The position numbers were made by a program, and so were the translations under genes. Positions 25,182 to 33,363 of a stretch of DNA of 36,076 bases are shown here, piece by piece; position 1 is the first letter of the stretch, and each line of letters begins with the position of its first letter. Under the pieces are notes generated by a model, which saw only the letters and a program-made list of their open reading frames with translations, was not told where the DNA came from and did no database searches. The stretch spans positions 1 through 36,076 of the forward strand of contig JBKDGH010000179.1 of NCBI GenBank assembly GCA_046336655.1, written 5' to 3'. The DNA is from CANGTU01 sp046336655. Lineage in GTDB: Bacteria > Bacteroidota > Bacteroidia > Flavobacteriales_D > Sanyastnellaceae.

Positions 25182-26138
25182 TTAATCAGTATTGAGTCTA
25201 AGACTCTTCGTCAAGTCCACGAACACTTCGGCAATACTCTTCTCTTCGGGTATTGGGCGATACGCCAATGCACCCAGCTCTCTTGTGTATTGATCCCGAA
25301 GTGCTTCCCAAACTTCTTCAAAACGAACAATCAGCGGTGATTCTCGAATAGCCTTTTCCTTCCAACCTATTGGTTCATCAAAGATTTCCCTGTCATGATC
25401 AAACAGCTCGAATAACCGTCTACTGAATTCAGGTTTTTCGACCAACTCCTTGCAGAGAGGTTGCTGCATGAGATAATAGATGTCGTAGAAATGCCTGACT
25501 TTACTGGACAAACCGACAATCACATCTTCATCAAAGGAGGCCCGGAAAAGTGAAATCAATTTCTCCAGTAAGGTTTGATCGATGCACAACACATTGATCT
25601 CAAAAGGATTTAGCTCATTCGAGTCAATGAGATCCATGCTGTCCCTGTTGGCCATAAACTCATAAACCATACTCTGAATGGAACACTTTTCAAAGGGAAA
25701 GGGATTGGCAAACGAATTGACTTCAAGAATGAGTGTATTGTTCGTGTGGCCTTTATCAATTGGATTATACTCAAAAACCGATCTTCGGAATTTTGATCCC
25801 TTACTTGATATACCCTCAGTTGGTCGCTCAGTCAACTCTGTCGAAATACCTAACTCCACACCTCGAAGTCTAGCCCTAACTTGACTGCCGGTTTCTCCCT
25901 CGTTCGGGACAATAGCCAAATCTACATCTGTCGAAAACCGATCTATCATTCGGTATGCCTTCGATAAAGAAGTTCCTCCCTTGAATACTGTTCCCTCAGC
26001 ATACTTGCTATCAGCCATTCGATGCAACACCAGCGTGATCCAATAGTCCTTTTCTACAAATTGAAGATTGATGCCCATGTATTCCGAAGTAGCACGAAGG
26101 GTGTCGGAAAACAACTTTGGGTTGAGGTGCAACTTCAT
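25182..26138 (-). CDS. AbiEii-type nucleotidyltransferase toxin
   Basis: A 318-residue member of the AbiEii/AbiGii nucleotidyltransferase family, the toxin of type IV abortive-infection toxin-antitoxin pairs. EKDYWITLVLHRM leads into FKGGTSLSKAY (GGTSLSK at 54-60) and FSTDVDLAI (Asp71, Asp73), the GS-x-D-x-D signature of the polymerase-beta fold. Known AbiEii toxins act as GTP- or NTP-dependent tRNA nucleotidyltransferases that stop growth during phage infection. The start at 26138 overlaps the antitoxin stop (ATGA); a start four codons earlier is also open. C-terminal segments (KVRHFYDIYYLMQ) match the family. Confidence 0.88.
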   Translation of the reverse strand: MKLHLNPKLFSDTLRATSEYMGINLQFVEKDYWITLVLHRMADSKYAEGTVFKGGTSLSKAYRMIDRFSTDVDLAIVPNEGETGSQVRARLRGVELGISTELTERPTEGISSKGSKFRRSVFEYNPIDKGHTNNTLILEVNSFANPFPFEKCSIQSMVYEFMANRDSMDLIDSNELNPFEINVLCIDQTLLEKLISLFRASFDEDVIVGLSSKVRHFYDIYYLMQQPLCKELVEKPEFSRRLFELFDHDREIFDEPIGWKEKAIRESPLIVRFEEVWEALRDQYTRELGALAYRPIPEEKSIAEVFVDLTKSLRLNTD

Positions 26139-26872
26139 ACAATATTCCAATTTGTCACTGTGGGCAATGCTTTCACGGCGCCGGGCAGTCTATATGTGGT
26201 AATGGGATTCAATGATCTGCGGAGTGGCTCAAGCTCCACGGCACTTTCCAATTGTTCGAGTAATGCACCCAGAAGCGCGCGTGTCGCGGGTGGATATTTC
26301 ATAGCCAGGCGGACAAGGCTTTTAGCTTTATCTATATCCAGATTACTGATAATGATCAACAGCCGCTTGCACGATGATTCAATACTCGCGTCAGGGATTT
26401 CCCGGATATAGCGAATTGAGTCCAGCACCTGCAACAGAGGGATATTCCGCTTGTTAATTGGGTTTTTCTGCTGAATGAACGAGATGGTATATCGATCCCG
26501 TTTAAACGCCGGGCGCACATCATTACTCCCTATCTGTATGGTGTTGCTCACTTGAGTTGTCAGGCCCAACTCGTTGTATACGCTATACCCAGTAAGGTAG
26601 CCTATCACCTTGCCATTACTCTCCATCAGGTCCTTCACTATTTGTGCCTGGACCGGCAATACGCTCCCGTAGACAGTTACCTCAGGCTTATAGTATTTGC
26701 CCCGTGACAACTTTTTAATTACACCCTTTTCTACTAATCTGTTAAGCGCCTTAATTACGGCTTCCTTATTGGTCACCTCACCTAGCACAACATCGTAGGT
26801 GAATACGAACCCTTTAGGCAGTCTACTCACCTTAACCCTCACATAATCAGCTACTCTAACTCCTTCTGACAT
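26135..26872 (-). CDS. AbiEi-type antitoxin / transcriptional regulator
   Basis: A 245-residue protein preceding the AbiEii toxin. The N-terminal 65 residues form a winged-helix-like module (ADYVRVKVSRLPKGFVFTYD, EAVIKALNRLVEKGVIKKLS, RGKYYKP), as in AbiEi/DUF6088 antitoxins. The rest (GYSVYNELGLTTQVSNTIQI, RYTISFIQQKNP, LQVLDSIRYIREIPD) fits the AbiEi effector domain. It should neutralise the toxin and repress its own operon. The start at 26872 is preferred over 26959, because the longer reading runs through the palindromic operator. It is translationally coupled to the toxin by a 4-base overlap. Confidence 0.85.
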   Translation of the reverse strand: MSEGVRVADYVRVKVSRLPKGFVFTYDVVLGEVTNKEAVIKALNRLVEKGVIKKLSRGKYYKPEVTVYGSVLPVQAQIVKDLMESNGKVIGYLTGYSVYNELGLTTQVSNTIQIGSNDVRPAFKRDRYTISFIQQKNPINKRNIPLLQVLDSIRYIREIPDASIESSCKRLLIIISNLDIDKAKSLVRLAMKYPPATRALLGALLEQLESAVELEPLRRSLNPITTYRLPGAVKALPTVTNWNIV

Positions 26873-26890
26873 AGAGTAAAGGTAAGTAAG

Positions 26891-26920
26891 TGTCCAGTAT
26901 TTTTCAAAATAAACTGGACA
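26891..26920 (-). promoter_or_regulatory. Palindromic operator of the AbiE operon
   Basis: A perfect 8-base inverted repeat, TGTCCAGT (26891-26898) and ACTGGACA (26913-26920), has a 14-base A/T-rich spacer and lies 19 bases upstream of the antitoxin ATG. The spacer read on the minus strand contains TATTTTG, a possible -7 element. AbiEi antitoxins are known to bind inverted repeats in their own promoter. Confidence 0.55.
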
Positions 26921-27027
26921 TTTGTAGTATTCCGTGCGCACTGATACCTCTGACCTCATTCAACGGTATCATACGCCACTTGGCACCACAAACTACGCGA
27001 GTCTCTGTGTTACGATTCATTCTTCAC

Positions 27028-27075
27028 CACGAAGGCATTAAGCAACACGAAGGTTCACGAAGTTTCTGTTCGTGA
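27028..27075. repeat. CACGAAGG short repeats with a terminal hairpin
   Basis: CACGAAGG occurs at 27028-27035 and 27046-27053, and CACGAAG at 27056-27062. TCACGAA (27055-27061) can also pair with TTCGTGA (27069-27075) across a 7-base loop. This lies in the non-coding gap 26921-27149 between the AbiE operon and the TOPRIM-like gene; nothing else was recognised in that gap. Confidence 0.45.
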
Positions 27076-27149
27076 GGATCATGTGCTGCCAAGCGGTAGA
27101 TAGCGGCGACAGGCTGAAGCAATAACCGCGCCCCTGATGCCATAAACGC

Positions 27150-27605
27150 CTATGCCTTCAAATGCTCTCTCAGCATCACCAACCCCGGGGAGTTCTGGGT
27201 CAACAGTGAGGTTATAAGTTGCTGGAAACGGTCTAGGTGGGTATTCACAACCCGATGAAGGTCATTGGCGCGAGAAGGAAGTTGCACATCTTCGGGTTTC
27301 AGGCCAGCTTCTTTACAGCGAGCCAATATCCAATCCTCCAACTTACCGGATAACCGGATTACAAGCCTTCCTTGCTCATCGGTCAGAAACTCCATTCCAT
27401 GCTCCTCAGCCTTCAGAACCAAGGCGCGTTCATAGGCGCAACGAGCCGCATCGGGATCTTGATCAACGATGGCCATACCGCCTTGTTCCTTCTGGAGTTT
27501 GGCAAAAACCCTGGACTTTCCGGCATGGTGGACGATCCGTTTCCGGGGCACGCCCAATGCCATAGCCAACGCTTCATCCGGCAAACACTCCACGTGAACC
27601 CTCAT
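27150..27605 (-). CDS. Small TOPRIM-like protein paired with an ATPase
   Basis: A 151-residue protein of no family I can name with certainty. It opens RVHVECLPDEALAMAL (invariant-type Glu6) and continues to GGMAIVDQDPD (Asp48, Asp50). Glu followed about 40 residues later by DxD, each at a strand end, is the TOPRIM pattern found in OLD-family nucleases and related ATPase partners. The second half is helical and charged. It overlaps the upstream ATPase stop by one base (TGATG), so the two are translationally coupled; a GTG at 27608 is an alternative start. A nuclease role controlled by the ATPase is inference. It is much shorter than PARIS AriB or OLD TOPRIM regions. Confidence 0.65.
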   Translation of the reverse strand: MRVHVECLPDEALAMALGVPRKRIVHHAGKSRVFAKLQKEQGGMAIVDQDPDAARCAYERALVLKAEEHGMEFLTDEQGRLVIRLSGKLEDWILARCKEAGLKPEDVQLPSRANDLHRVVNTHLDRFQQLITSLLTQNSPGLVMLREHLKA

Positions 27606-28600
27606 CACTTACCGAGCAGTTGGTCAAAATTGAAGAATACGTCTGAATTGAGATCGAGCACTTGCTCCACCTGTTCCTTGTTCAGCACAGTAGCCTCGGT
27701 TTGGTAGTCCTTCATCTGACAGAGGATCACATTGAGGTTATCAAAGGGTGTCTTCTCGATGAGGCTGAGCAGGAGATAGGGATTGTGCGTAGTCAGAAAA
27801 AACTGATTCCATTCGTCCAACGCAATGCGCTCCGCGAGGTACTTGGTGTAAAACGGGAAGGTATGCGTCTCCGGCTCATCAAAGAGTAATACCGAAGCCT
27901 TATTTGATGCGATTGCCATTTCATAAAAAATGACACGCTGTAGGGTTTCGGAAATAGACGAATATGGGTAACTATAAATAGTACCATCCACCCATTTTCC
28001 TACCTCAATGGAACCATCATCGGGCTTAAGGTTTAGCAACAACTTGCTCTTAGCGAGAAAATCGGCTACCCAAAGCCTAAGCGATTTATGAGACACCAAC
28101 AACGCAGATAGGTTCACTCCATGAGGACAATCGAGGTTACTAAGCCTGTTCCCATCCGCGAAAGTCAATCGCTTGAAGTTGTAATACATAACATTCGACG
28201 CATGCAGCCTGCCCGACTGCGCAACTTCTCCAGAATGATTCAATAAAATGGAATGTGAGTCCTCACTGTTCTCATTATACCAAAATCTATAGTTGTAAAA
28301 ACCCACATTATTTCGAACATTGCCATTTAAGGGATAAGATAATGTAGCAGTAGATTCATCTGCTTTTACAATAATTGGTTCCTCTATATTAAAATCAGTA
28401 TACAAGTCACTTATCCGACGAAATCGAAACACACCACGGTCCAAACCACTTGTAACCATATCCACACATTGCAGAGCCATCGCTTCAACTATATTGCTCT
28501 TGCCACTATTGGGCTCACCAATGAACACGTTGACCTTCTTGCAGTTCAGCTTCAGCTTCTTGACTGACTTGAAGTTCGATATTTCGAGGTGATGGATCAT
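27605..28600 (-). CDS. SMC/OLD-like AAA-family ATPase
   Basis: A 331-residue ATPase of the AAA15/AAA21 (RecF/SMC/OLD-like) type. The N-terminal IHHLEISNFKSVKKLKL is typical of the clade. Walker A GEPNSGKSN is at residues 28-36. The signature-like SSISETLQR precedes Walker B VLLFDEPETH, and the switch histidine is in LTTHNPYLL. No TOPRIM, helicase or long coiled-coil domain is fused, so the nuclease-like function would come from the coupled downstream gene. TATCTTCG (28612-28605), four bases before the ATG, suggests a leaderless transcript. Related ATPases drive phage-defence systems such as OLD, Gabija, PARIS and some retrons. Confidence 0.85.
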   Translation of the reverse strand: MIHHLEISNFKSVKKLKLNCKKVNVFIGEPNSGKSNIVEAMALQCVDMVTSGLDRGVFRFRRISDLYTDFNIEEPIIVKADESTATLSYPLNGNVRNNVGFYNYRFWYNENSEDSHSILLNHSGEVAQSGRLHASNVMYYNFKRLTFADGNRLSNLDCPHGVNLSALLVSHKSLRLWVADFLAKSKLLLNLKPDDGSIEVGKWVDGTIYSYPYSSISETLQRVIFYEMAIASNKASVLLFDEPETHTFPFYTKYLAERIALDEWNQFFLTTHNPYLLLSLIEKTPFDNLNVILCQMKDYQTEATVLNKEQVEQVLDLNSDVFFNFDQLLGK

Positions 28601-28604
28601 AGAG

Positions 28605-28612
28605 CGAAGATA
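28605..28612 (-). promoter_or_regulatory. -7 element of the ATPase/TOPRIM pair
   Basis: TATCTTCG on the minus strand ends four bases before the ATPase ATG, identical to the element before the gene at 17433-17807. Confidence 0.5.
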
Positions 28613-28693
28613 AAGGAAATGGGCTTCTGCGGCGCCTCCTCAAGCCATAGCATGTCCATACGGCAACCGGCTCAGTGCAACCAAAAGACACCC

Positions 28694-28858
28694 GGGTCAA
28701 TTTGCCGGAACAGGGGGTCAATATCGCCGGAATGAGCATCAAAGGTGAGTCAATGAGAAAAAACAAATAACTTTACCCAACCAAGCCACCAAAACGAAAA
28801 TCAATCAGAGGGGGTCAGTATCCCGGAATAGGGGGCCAATATCGCCGGAATGAGCAAA
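28694..28858. repeat. IS21-like terminal repeat remnants
   Basis: Within the 340-base gene-free gap 28601-28940 lie four related units: GGGTCAATTTGCCGGAA (28694-28710), a GGGGGTCAATATCGCCGG unit ending AATGAGCA (28713-28738), GGGGGTCAGTATCCCGGAA (28810-28828), and GGGGGCCAATATCGCCGG, again ending AATGAGCA (28831-28854). The second and fourth differ at one position over 26 bases. Multiple short repeats of the form GGGTCAnTTTnnCCGGAA are typical of IS21-family ends as I recall. No istA/istB transposase genes are present, so this is probably a scar or a non-autonomous remnant. Confidence 0.5.
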
Positions 28859-28940
28859 TGGCTTACAGACCCCAAAAAACTCGTTACCAACACCTCTCAC
28901 AGTCCGTGTTCTCGTACTTACATGCAAGTAAAAAAATCTC

Positions 28941-29651
28941 CTATGAAACGGCTCCAGGAAAATCCCTCATAACTTTCTCTAAGAATTGATCAAGCCGCGC
29001 ATCCACATCCTCTTCATCGAATGAAGACGACATGCGCTCTACTTTCAAACGCGCCTTCTTTAACATGCTCCTTCCAACTAAGGAAGCAACTTGCAATATG
29101 CTATCATCCAAATCCTCTAACAAATCATTTGTCAATTCTGGACTGAACCATTCCCCTAAATCAAAAGGAGCCTGCTTAATCTGCTCTTGCATCTTTCGGA
29201 AATAAGAACTCGCATTCTCCAAGCGCTCTCTCAGTTTATGCTGTCCTGTTAGCTCAAATGTTAGTATTGGAAATACTTCGGACAACTCGATCATCATTGC
29301 ATCAATGTTCTCCGATAAGTACTCGTACCTCGAGTTCCTCTCCAGCTGGCCGGAAAGTTCATTCTTCATTACAGGAAAAACAAGTTGAAAAATATGCGCT
29401 AACTCCGGATCATCTTCTAGCAAGCCCAATTTCTCTGCTAGCTTTGTCTTCAAAACTTCTTGAAGGCGGTCCAATTCTGAACCTAGCATAAGTTCCTGAG
29501 TAAACTGATACCTTAACTCCAAAAGGAAATAAAGCGTCTTATTGAGCTTTCTCCTGTCCTTTCTGCGATCCGTGAGAATTTTCCCACTCTCAGAAAGTAG
29601 CCAACCCAAGGCCACGCCAACCAATGGTAAAAGTGTCTTGATCCAATCCAT
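28941..29651 (-). CDS. Membrane-anchored hypothetical protein of the defence island
   Basis: A 236-residue protein not recognised as a family member. One N-terminal membrane segment (about residues 4-21, IKTLLPLVGVALGWLLSE) is followed by a basic stretch (DRRKDRRKLNK) that suggests the rest is cytoplasmic. The body is predominantly helical and acidic (TKLAEKLGLLEDDPELAHIF, SENIDAMMIELSEVF). It is on the same strand as the type IIG enzyme and begins 79 bases after its stop, so it may be co-transcribed. Its codon and base use is A/T-rich like the neighbours. A role as accessory or unrelated cargo cannot be decided. Confidence 0.7.
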   Translation of the reverse strand: MDWIKTLLPLVGVALGWLLSESGKILTDRRKDRRKLNKTLYFLLELRYQFTQELMLGSELDRLQEVLKTKLAEKLGLLEDDPELAHIFQLVFPVMKNELSGQLERNSRYEYLSENIDAMMIELSEVFPILTFELTGQHKLRERLENASSYFRKMQEQIKQAPFDLGEWFSPELTNDLLEDLDDSILQVASLVGRSMLKKARLKVERMSSSFDEEDVDARLDQFLEKVMRDFPGAVS

Positions 29652-29730
29652 ATGATAACTTTTACATTTTCAACCGATATCCCACCCCGAACGACCAAAA
29701 TCTCGAAGCCTGAGAATGTCTTCACCATGC
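29652..29730 (-). pseudogene. Possible C-terminal scrap of an older gene
   Basis: Read on the minus strand between the type IIG stop and the next ATG, one frame gives SQASRFWSFGVGYRLKM followed by a stop. This looks like the last strand of a Bacteroidota outer-membrane barrel. A second frame gives EDILRLRDFGRSGWDIG and a stop, so the coding reading is ambiguous. The stretch is G-rich compared with its A/T-rich neighbours. It may instead be a conserved intergenic repeat. Confidence 0.25.
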
Positions 29731-32700
29731 TTACAAGCCTTCAACTAAATGGATTTCGTCAGGAGACAACTTATAAAGTTCATAGACCACAACATCAATC
29801 TCTCGCTCAATTTCCGTTGTATCGGTCTTCGCGTCCAGTTGCTTCTTAAGCAACACTTCATTTACAAGCTCGACTAAACGGGTCTGATGATGTTCGTCAC
29901 ATTTCACAATTGGCAGCAATCGGCACTGACCAATTTTCGCCTTAGGAAAAACATTATCACGCTCTGAAAATTTGTTGACAAAGTAAAATCCTAGAAGCTT
30001 CGAATTCAATAATCCAGTAATGAACCGACAATCATACTCTTTGTCTAACTTAAATATATGAGCTGTGTTCTTTACTGTGAAATCTTCCGTTATATAGGCC
30101 GCAATGAGTCTATTCTTAGCAGGGATTTCCCGGATTATTACTCTTTCACCTTCAAAATATTTTGGTTCTCGTGGAGCAGCGATCCACGGGCCATACTTCA
30201 AATACCCTCCTTGCCAATTCAAAAAATAGCTGCAAACATCATTACCTTGAATATGCCTTCTATACAGATCATCAACCTTTATATTTGAGTTGAAAACCTT
30301 GTCAATCCGGTCCTGATCAGTTTGAGGCGGCTTTCCTTTCCCAGTCTCATATTCCTTGATTCCACTAGATGAATCCGAAATATCTCCAAGCAATACAGAC
30401 ATTCCCTCAATTTTAGCCAAAACCTTACTAACCTCACCAGATGTTAGAAAGTCGAAGTAGAAGTTATCATTTGATTGAAACCGACTCTGATCAACTGAAC
30501 CTATTTCGAATATTTCTTGATTCCTGACCTCCGAAATGGATATCCGGCCCTCCTTATAAACCCAAAATGAAGCGACTAATACAACAGTGTCTACAGTTGC
30601 GTCAGGAAATATGCCAATTGGAGTATTAACAATAGAGCGAATAGTCGCTGCATCCAAAATATGCTTCCTAGCTTTGGAGTTATTCAGATTGTTAGCTATC
30701 GAATTGGGAATAATAAATCCGAACTCACCACCGCCCCTTAAGATTCTAAATGCAAGTTCAATGAACAATATGAATAAGTCAGACTGATACTCAGACACCT
30801 TAAAAACACTCATGAAATACTGCTTTTCCGAGACATTCTTTATATCTCGGAAGTTCACGTAAGGGGGATTTCCCATAACCACATCAAAGCCCACAAAATC
30901 TCCGTCATCATCCAAGACCTCCGGAAACTCAAACCGCCACTCAAAAGCATTCTCAAAAATCTTGTTGGACTTGATCTCCTCGATTTCGGCATCCAGCTTT
31001 TTCACCTCCCCGGTCAAACGCTCCACTTTCTTATTCCATTCTGCCTTCTCCTTTTTGTTCATTCCAAAAAGACTCTGTTGAGTCATCAGCATCGTCAACT
31101 CTCCTTGGGTTTTATACAGTTTCTTGGCCTTCGGATCATTCTTGGATATTTCACTCCTAAAATCCGACTTGATTTCGGAGATCAGTTGCTCAAACTCCCT
31201 CTTCTGTTCTTTGGATTGAGCGTTACGATATGACGCAACTGCCGTGCGGTAGCTCTGTATTGTCCATTTCTTATTGAGCGCTTGTTTGATGTCGGCGTCT
31301 ATGGTAAAACGGCTAACCAGCGAATTGCCGCACTTGATGTTGATGTCAATGTTAGGCAACGTCTCAAGCTCCGTCTCATTCTTATAGTAGGCGCTCTTTA
31401 GCAGTTCGATCCAAAGGCGCAAACGACAAATCTTCACTGAGTTCGGATTGATATCCACACCAAAGAGGCAGTTCTCAATGATGGTTTGCTTTTCATGGAA
31501 AAGCGTTTCCTGTATGCGCTGGCTCTCTTTGCTTCCGGGATTGTACTCAAACAAGTCTCCATCTTCATCAGTGATGATCAGCTCATCATTGACCACCTCT
31601 ACATGATACTCCTTCAAGCGCCTTCCGTTGCGATCCTGAAGAATCTTCAATTCGCTCTTTACAGCAATCATCTCATTGAGGGCCGACACCAGAAAGTGTC
31701 CTGAGCCAACGGCCGGATCGCAGATTCGAATGCCATTTACGATATCATTTGCCTCCTTAATGTTCTCAATCTTGTCATAGAGGGTATCCAAATCACTACA
31801 ACTCCAGCCCTTGACGTCATTGAACTTCTGCACCACGGCCTTCCGAATCGTTTCGCGGCACATATACATGGTGATATAACCCGGAGTAAAGAAGGAACCA
31901 TCCTTATACCCATTGATTTTCTCGAATATCAATCCGAGCACCGATGCATTAATAAGGGTCTTGTTATCCTCCTGAATATCCTCAGCACCTTCACTACTGA
32001 AGTCGTATGCGCTAAGGAACTCAAACAAATACTCAAGAGTATCCATTTCTCCGATTCGCTTTCTTCCCTGCTTATCCTTCAATACGGTCTGAGCGTAAAC
32101 CGGCATCTTCCTGTCCCCGGACAGATTGCTGATGAACAAGGTGTCATGCTCTATCTCCGTCGGCTCAAACAAAGAAGAATTCAGATAGGGTGTCTTCTCA
32201 AACGTCTTGGCCACAGCACCAGTCCGGTCCGAATGCTTGCGGGCTAATACCTGAAAAAACAACTTGTTTAGCTCATCGTAGTTCTTAACCTTGTCGAGAT
32301 TCAAGAAGGCAAAGGACTTATCTCCTTTGTGATAGGTTATTAGCTGAGCTTCCAAGAGCTTCAAAAAGAGAATACGGTTGACCCACGTAATGCTCAACTC
32401 AATGGCTACGTTAAACAACCTTTCCTCTGAAGTGTCGCCAAATTGTCTGGGGTTCTTTAACCTGCTTATCTTATCTAAACTGTCGAGCTGAAGAATGGCA
32501 TCTTCCAGAATAGCGCCATCATAGCGTTCGCCAGGATTGTTGCGCCGAATCACTTTCTTGCCACCGTCCTTGAATTCCGCCAACCCTATGATGTGTAGCA
32601 ACTCGCTGTAAAAGCGCTTATCCAGACTGTTGCTGTCGTTTGCAAATGGCAGCTTGAGCAGGTGCTCTGGAGAGAGCAACTTATACAGTGCGATTAGCAT

Positions 32701-33363
32701 ACCGTCATCCGCCTTGCTTCCATTGCGTAAAGGAACTTGATAGTCCTGGATGTTGAAATAGGTAAACGAAATCTCAGAGCTGATGCTGTCAATGAACGGT
32801 TCAGCAATCTGCTTGTAGAAAAAGTCAGTCTTCGTGTCTGCCAACCTACCTGTCTCAAAATCGTTGAACTGTTGAACCAGCGATTTATTCTGTGCAAAGA
32901 GTCGGTCGAACGTTGTAGCATCAAAAATGAACCACTCATTAATGTTGGTAACAGCCAGATGTCGAACTTCTAAATTCTTCAGCGTAATCCTTTCGCGCAA
33001 GTAGTAGAGAACTAGTTCCTGAAAAGCCTTGGCATTGATCTTCTTGACTGTGATCATCTCAGACTTGTTCGTAGGATTCTTGGCCTCCAAAATCACGCCC
33101 ACGGTGGAAGCGGGTTTCGGTCCATTATGAATTACCAGATCATTGCGTCCCTTGGTGTTGATGAAGTGATTGGGATCGTAGTAGGTTTTCTTCAGAAAAT
33201 CAATCACAAGGTTCTTGTGATATTCCTCGCTTTCATTATCCTTAGTAGATTCCAGCAACGCAATGAGATTCGCCTTGAAGCGGTCAATATCAGTCCGGTT
33301 GGGCTTAACTTTTAGGAAAGCCTTGTTGAGGGATTGGCGGGGTTTGAGTGGGGTTAAGACCAT
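29731..33363 (-). CDS. Type IIG restriction-modification enzyme (Eco57I-like)
   Basis: A 1210-residue fused endonuclease and adenine methyltransferase. The N-terminal PD-(D/E)xK nuclease has Asp75 (GRNDLVI), Glu93 and Lys95 (ILEAKNP). The N6-adenine methyltransferase follows, with SAM motif DPAVGSGHF at 549-557 and catalytic NPPYVNF at 832-838; DGSFFTPGYIT just before it is typical of the Eco57I family. About residues 700-805 form a charged helical insert. The C-terminal region (from about 970; SDSSSGIKEYETGKG, NTAHIFKL, ITGLLNSKLLGFYF) matches TaqI-like target-recognition domains. One polypeptide should both cut and methylate; its recognition sequence cannot be read from here. Confidence 0.9.
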   Translation of the reverse strand: MVLTPLKPRQSLNKAFLKVKPNRTDIDRFKANLIALLESTKDNESEEYHKNLVIDFLKKTYYDPNHFINTKGRNDLVIHNGPKPASTVGVILEAKNPTNKSEMITVKKINAKAFQELVLYYLRERITLKNLEVRHLAVTNINEWFIFDATTFDRLFAQNKSLVQQFNDFETGRLADTKTDFFYKQIAEPFIDSISSEISFTYFNIQDYQVPLRNGSKADDGMLIALYKLLSPEHLLKLPFANDSNSLDKRFYSELLHIIGLAEFKDGGKKVIRRNNPGERYDGAILEDAILQLDSLDKISRLKNPRQFGDTSEERLFNVAIELSITWVNRILFLKLLEAQLITYHKGDKSFAFLNLDKVKNYDELNKLFFQVLARKHSDRTGAVAKTFEKTPYLNSSLFEPTEIEHDTLFISNLSGDRKMPVYAQTVLKDKQGRKRIGEMDTLEYLFEFLSAYDFSSEGAEDIQEDNKTLINASVLGLIFEKINGYKDGSFFTPGYITMYMCRETIRKAVVQKFNDVKGWSCSDLDTLYDKIENIKEANDIVNGIRICDPAVGSGHFLVSALNEMIAVKSELKILQDRNGRRLKEYHVEVVNDELIITDEDGDLFEYNPGSKESQRIQETLFHEKQTIIENCLFGVDINPNSVKICRLRLWIELLKSAYYKNETELETLPNIDINIKCGNSLVSRFTIDADIKQALNKKWTIQSYRTAVASYRNAQSKEQKREFEQLISEIKSDFRSEISKNDPKAKKLYKTQGELTMLMTQQSLFGMNKKEKAEWNKKVERLTGEVKKLDAEIEEIKSNKIFENAFEWRFEFPEVLDDDGDFVGFDVVMGNPPYVNFRDIKNVSEKQYFMSVFKVSEYQSDLFILFIELAFRILRGGGEFGFIIPNSIANNLNNSKARKHILDAATIRSIVNTPIGIFPDATVDTVVLVASFWVYKEGRISISEVRNQEIFEIGSVDQSRFQSNDNFYFDFLTSGEVSKVLAKIEGMSVLLGDISDSSSGIKEYETGKGKPPQTDQDRIDKVFNSNIKVDDLYRRHIQGNDVCSYFLNWQGGYLKYGPWIAAPREPKYFEGERVIIREIPAKNRLIAAYITEDFTVKNTAHIFKLDKEYDCRFITGLLNSKLLGFYFVNKFSERDNVFPKAKIGQCRLLPIVKCDEHHQTRLVELVNEVLLKKQLDAKTDTTEIEREIDVVVYELYKLSPDEIHLVEGL

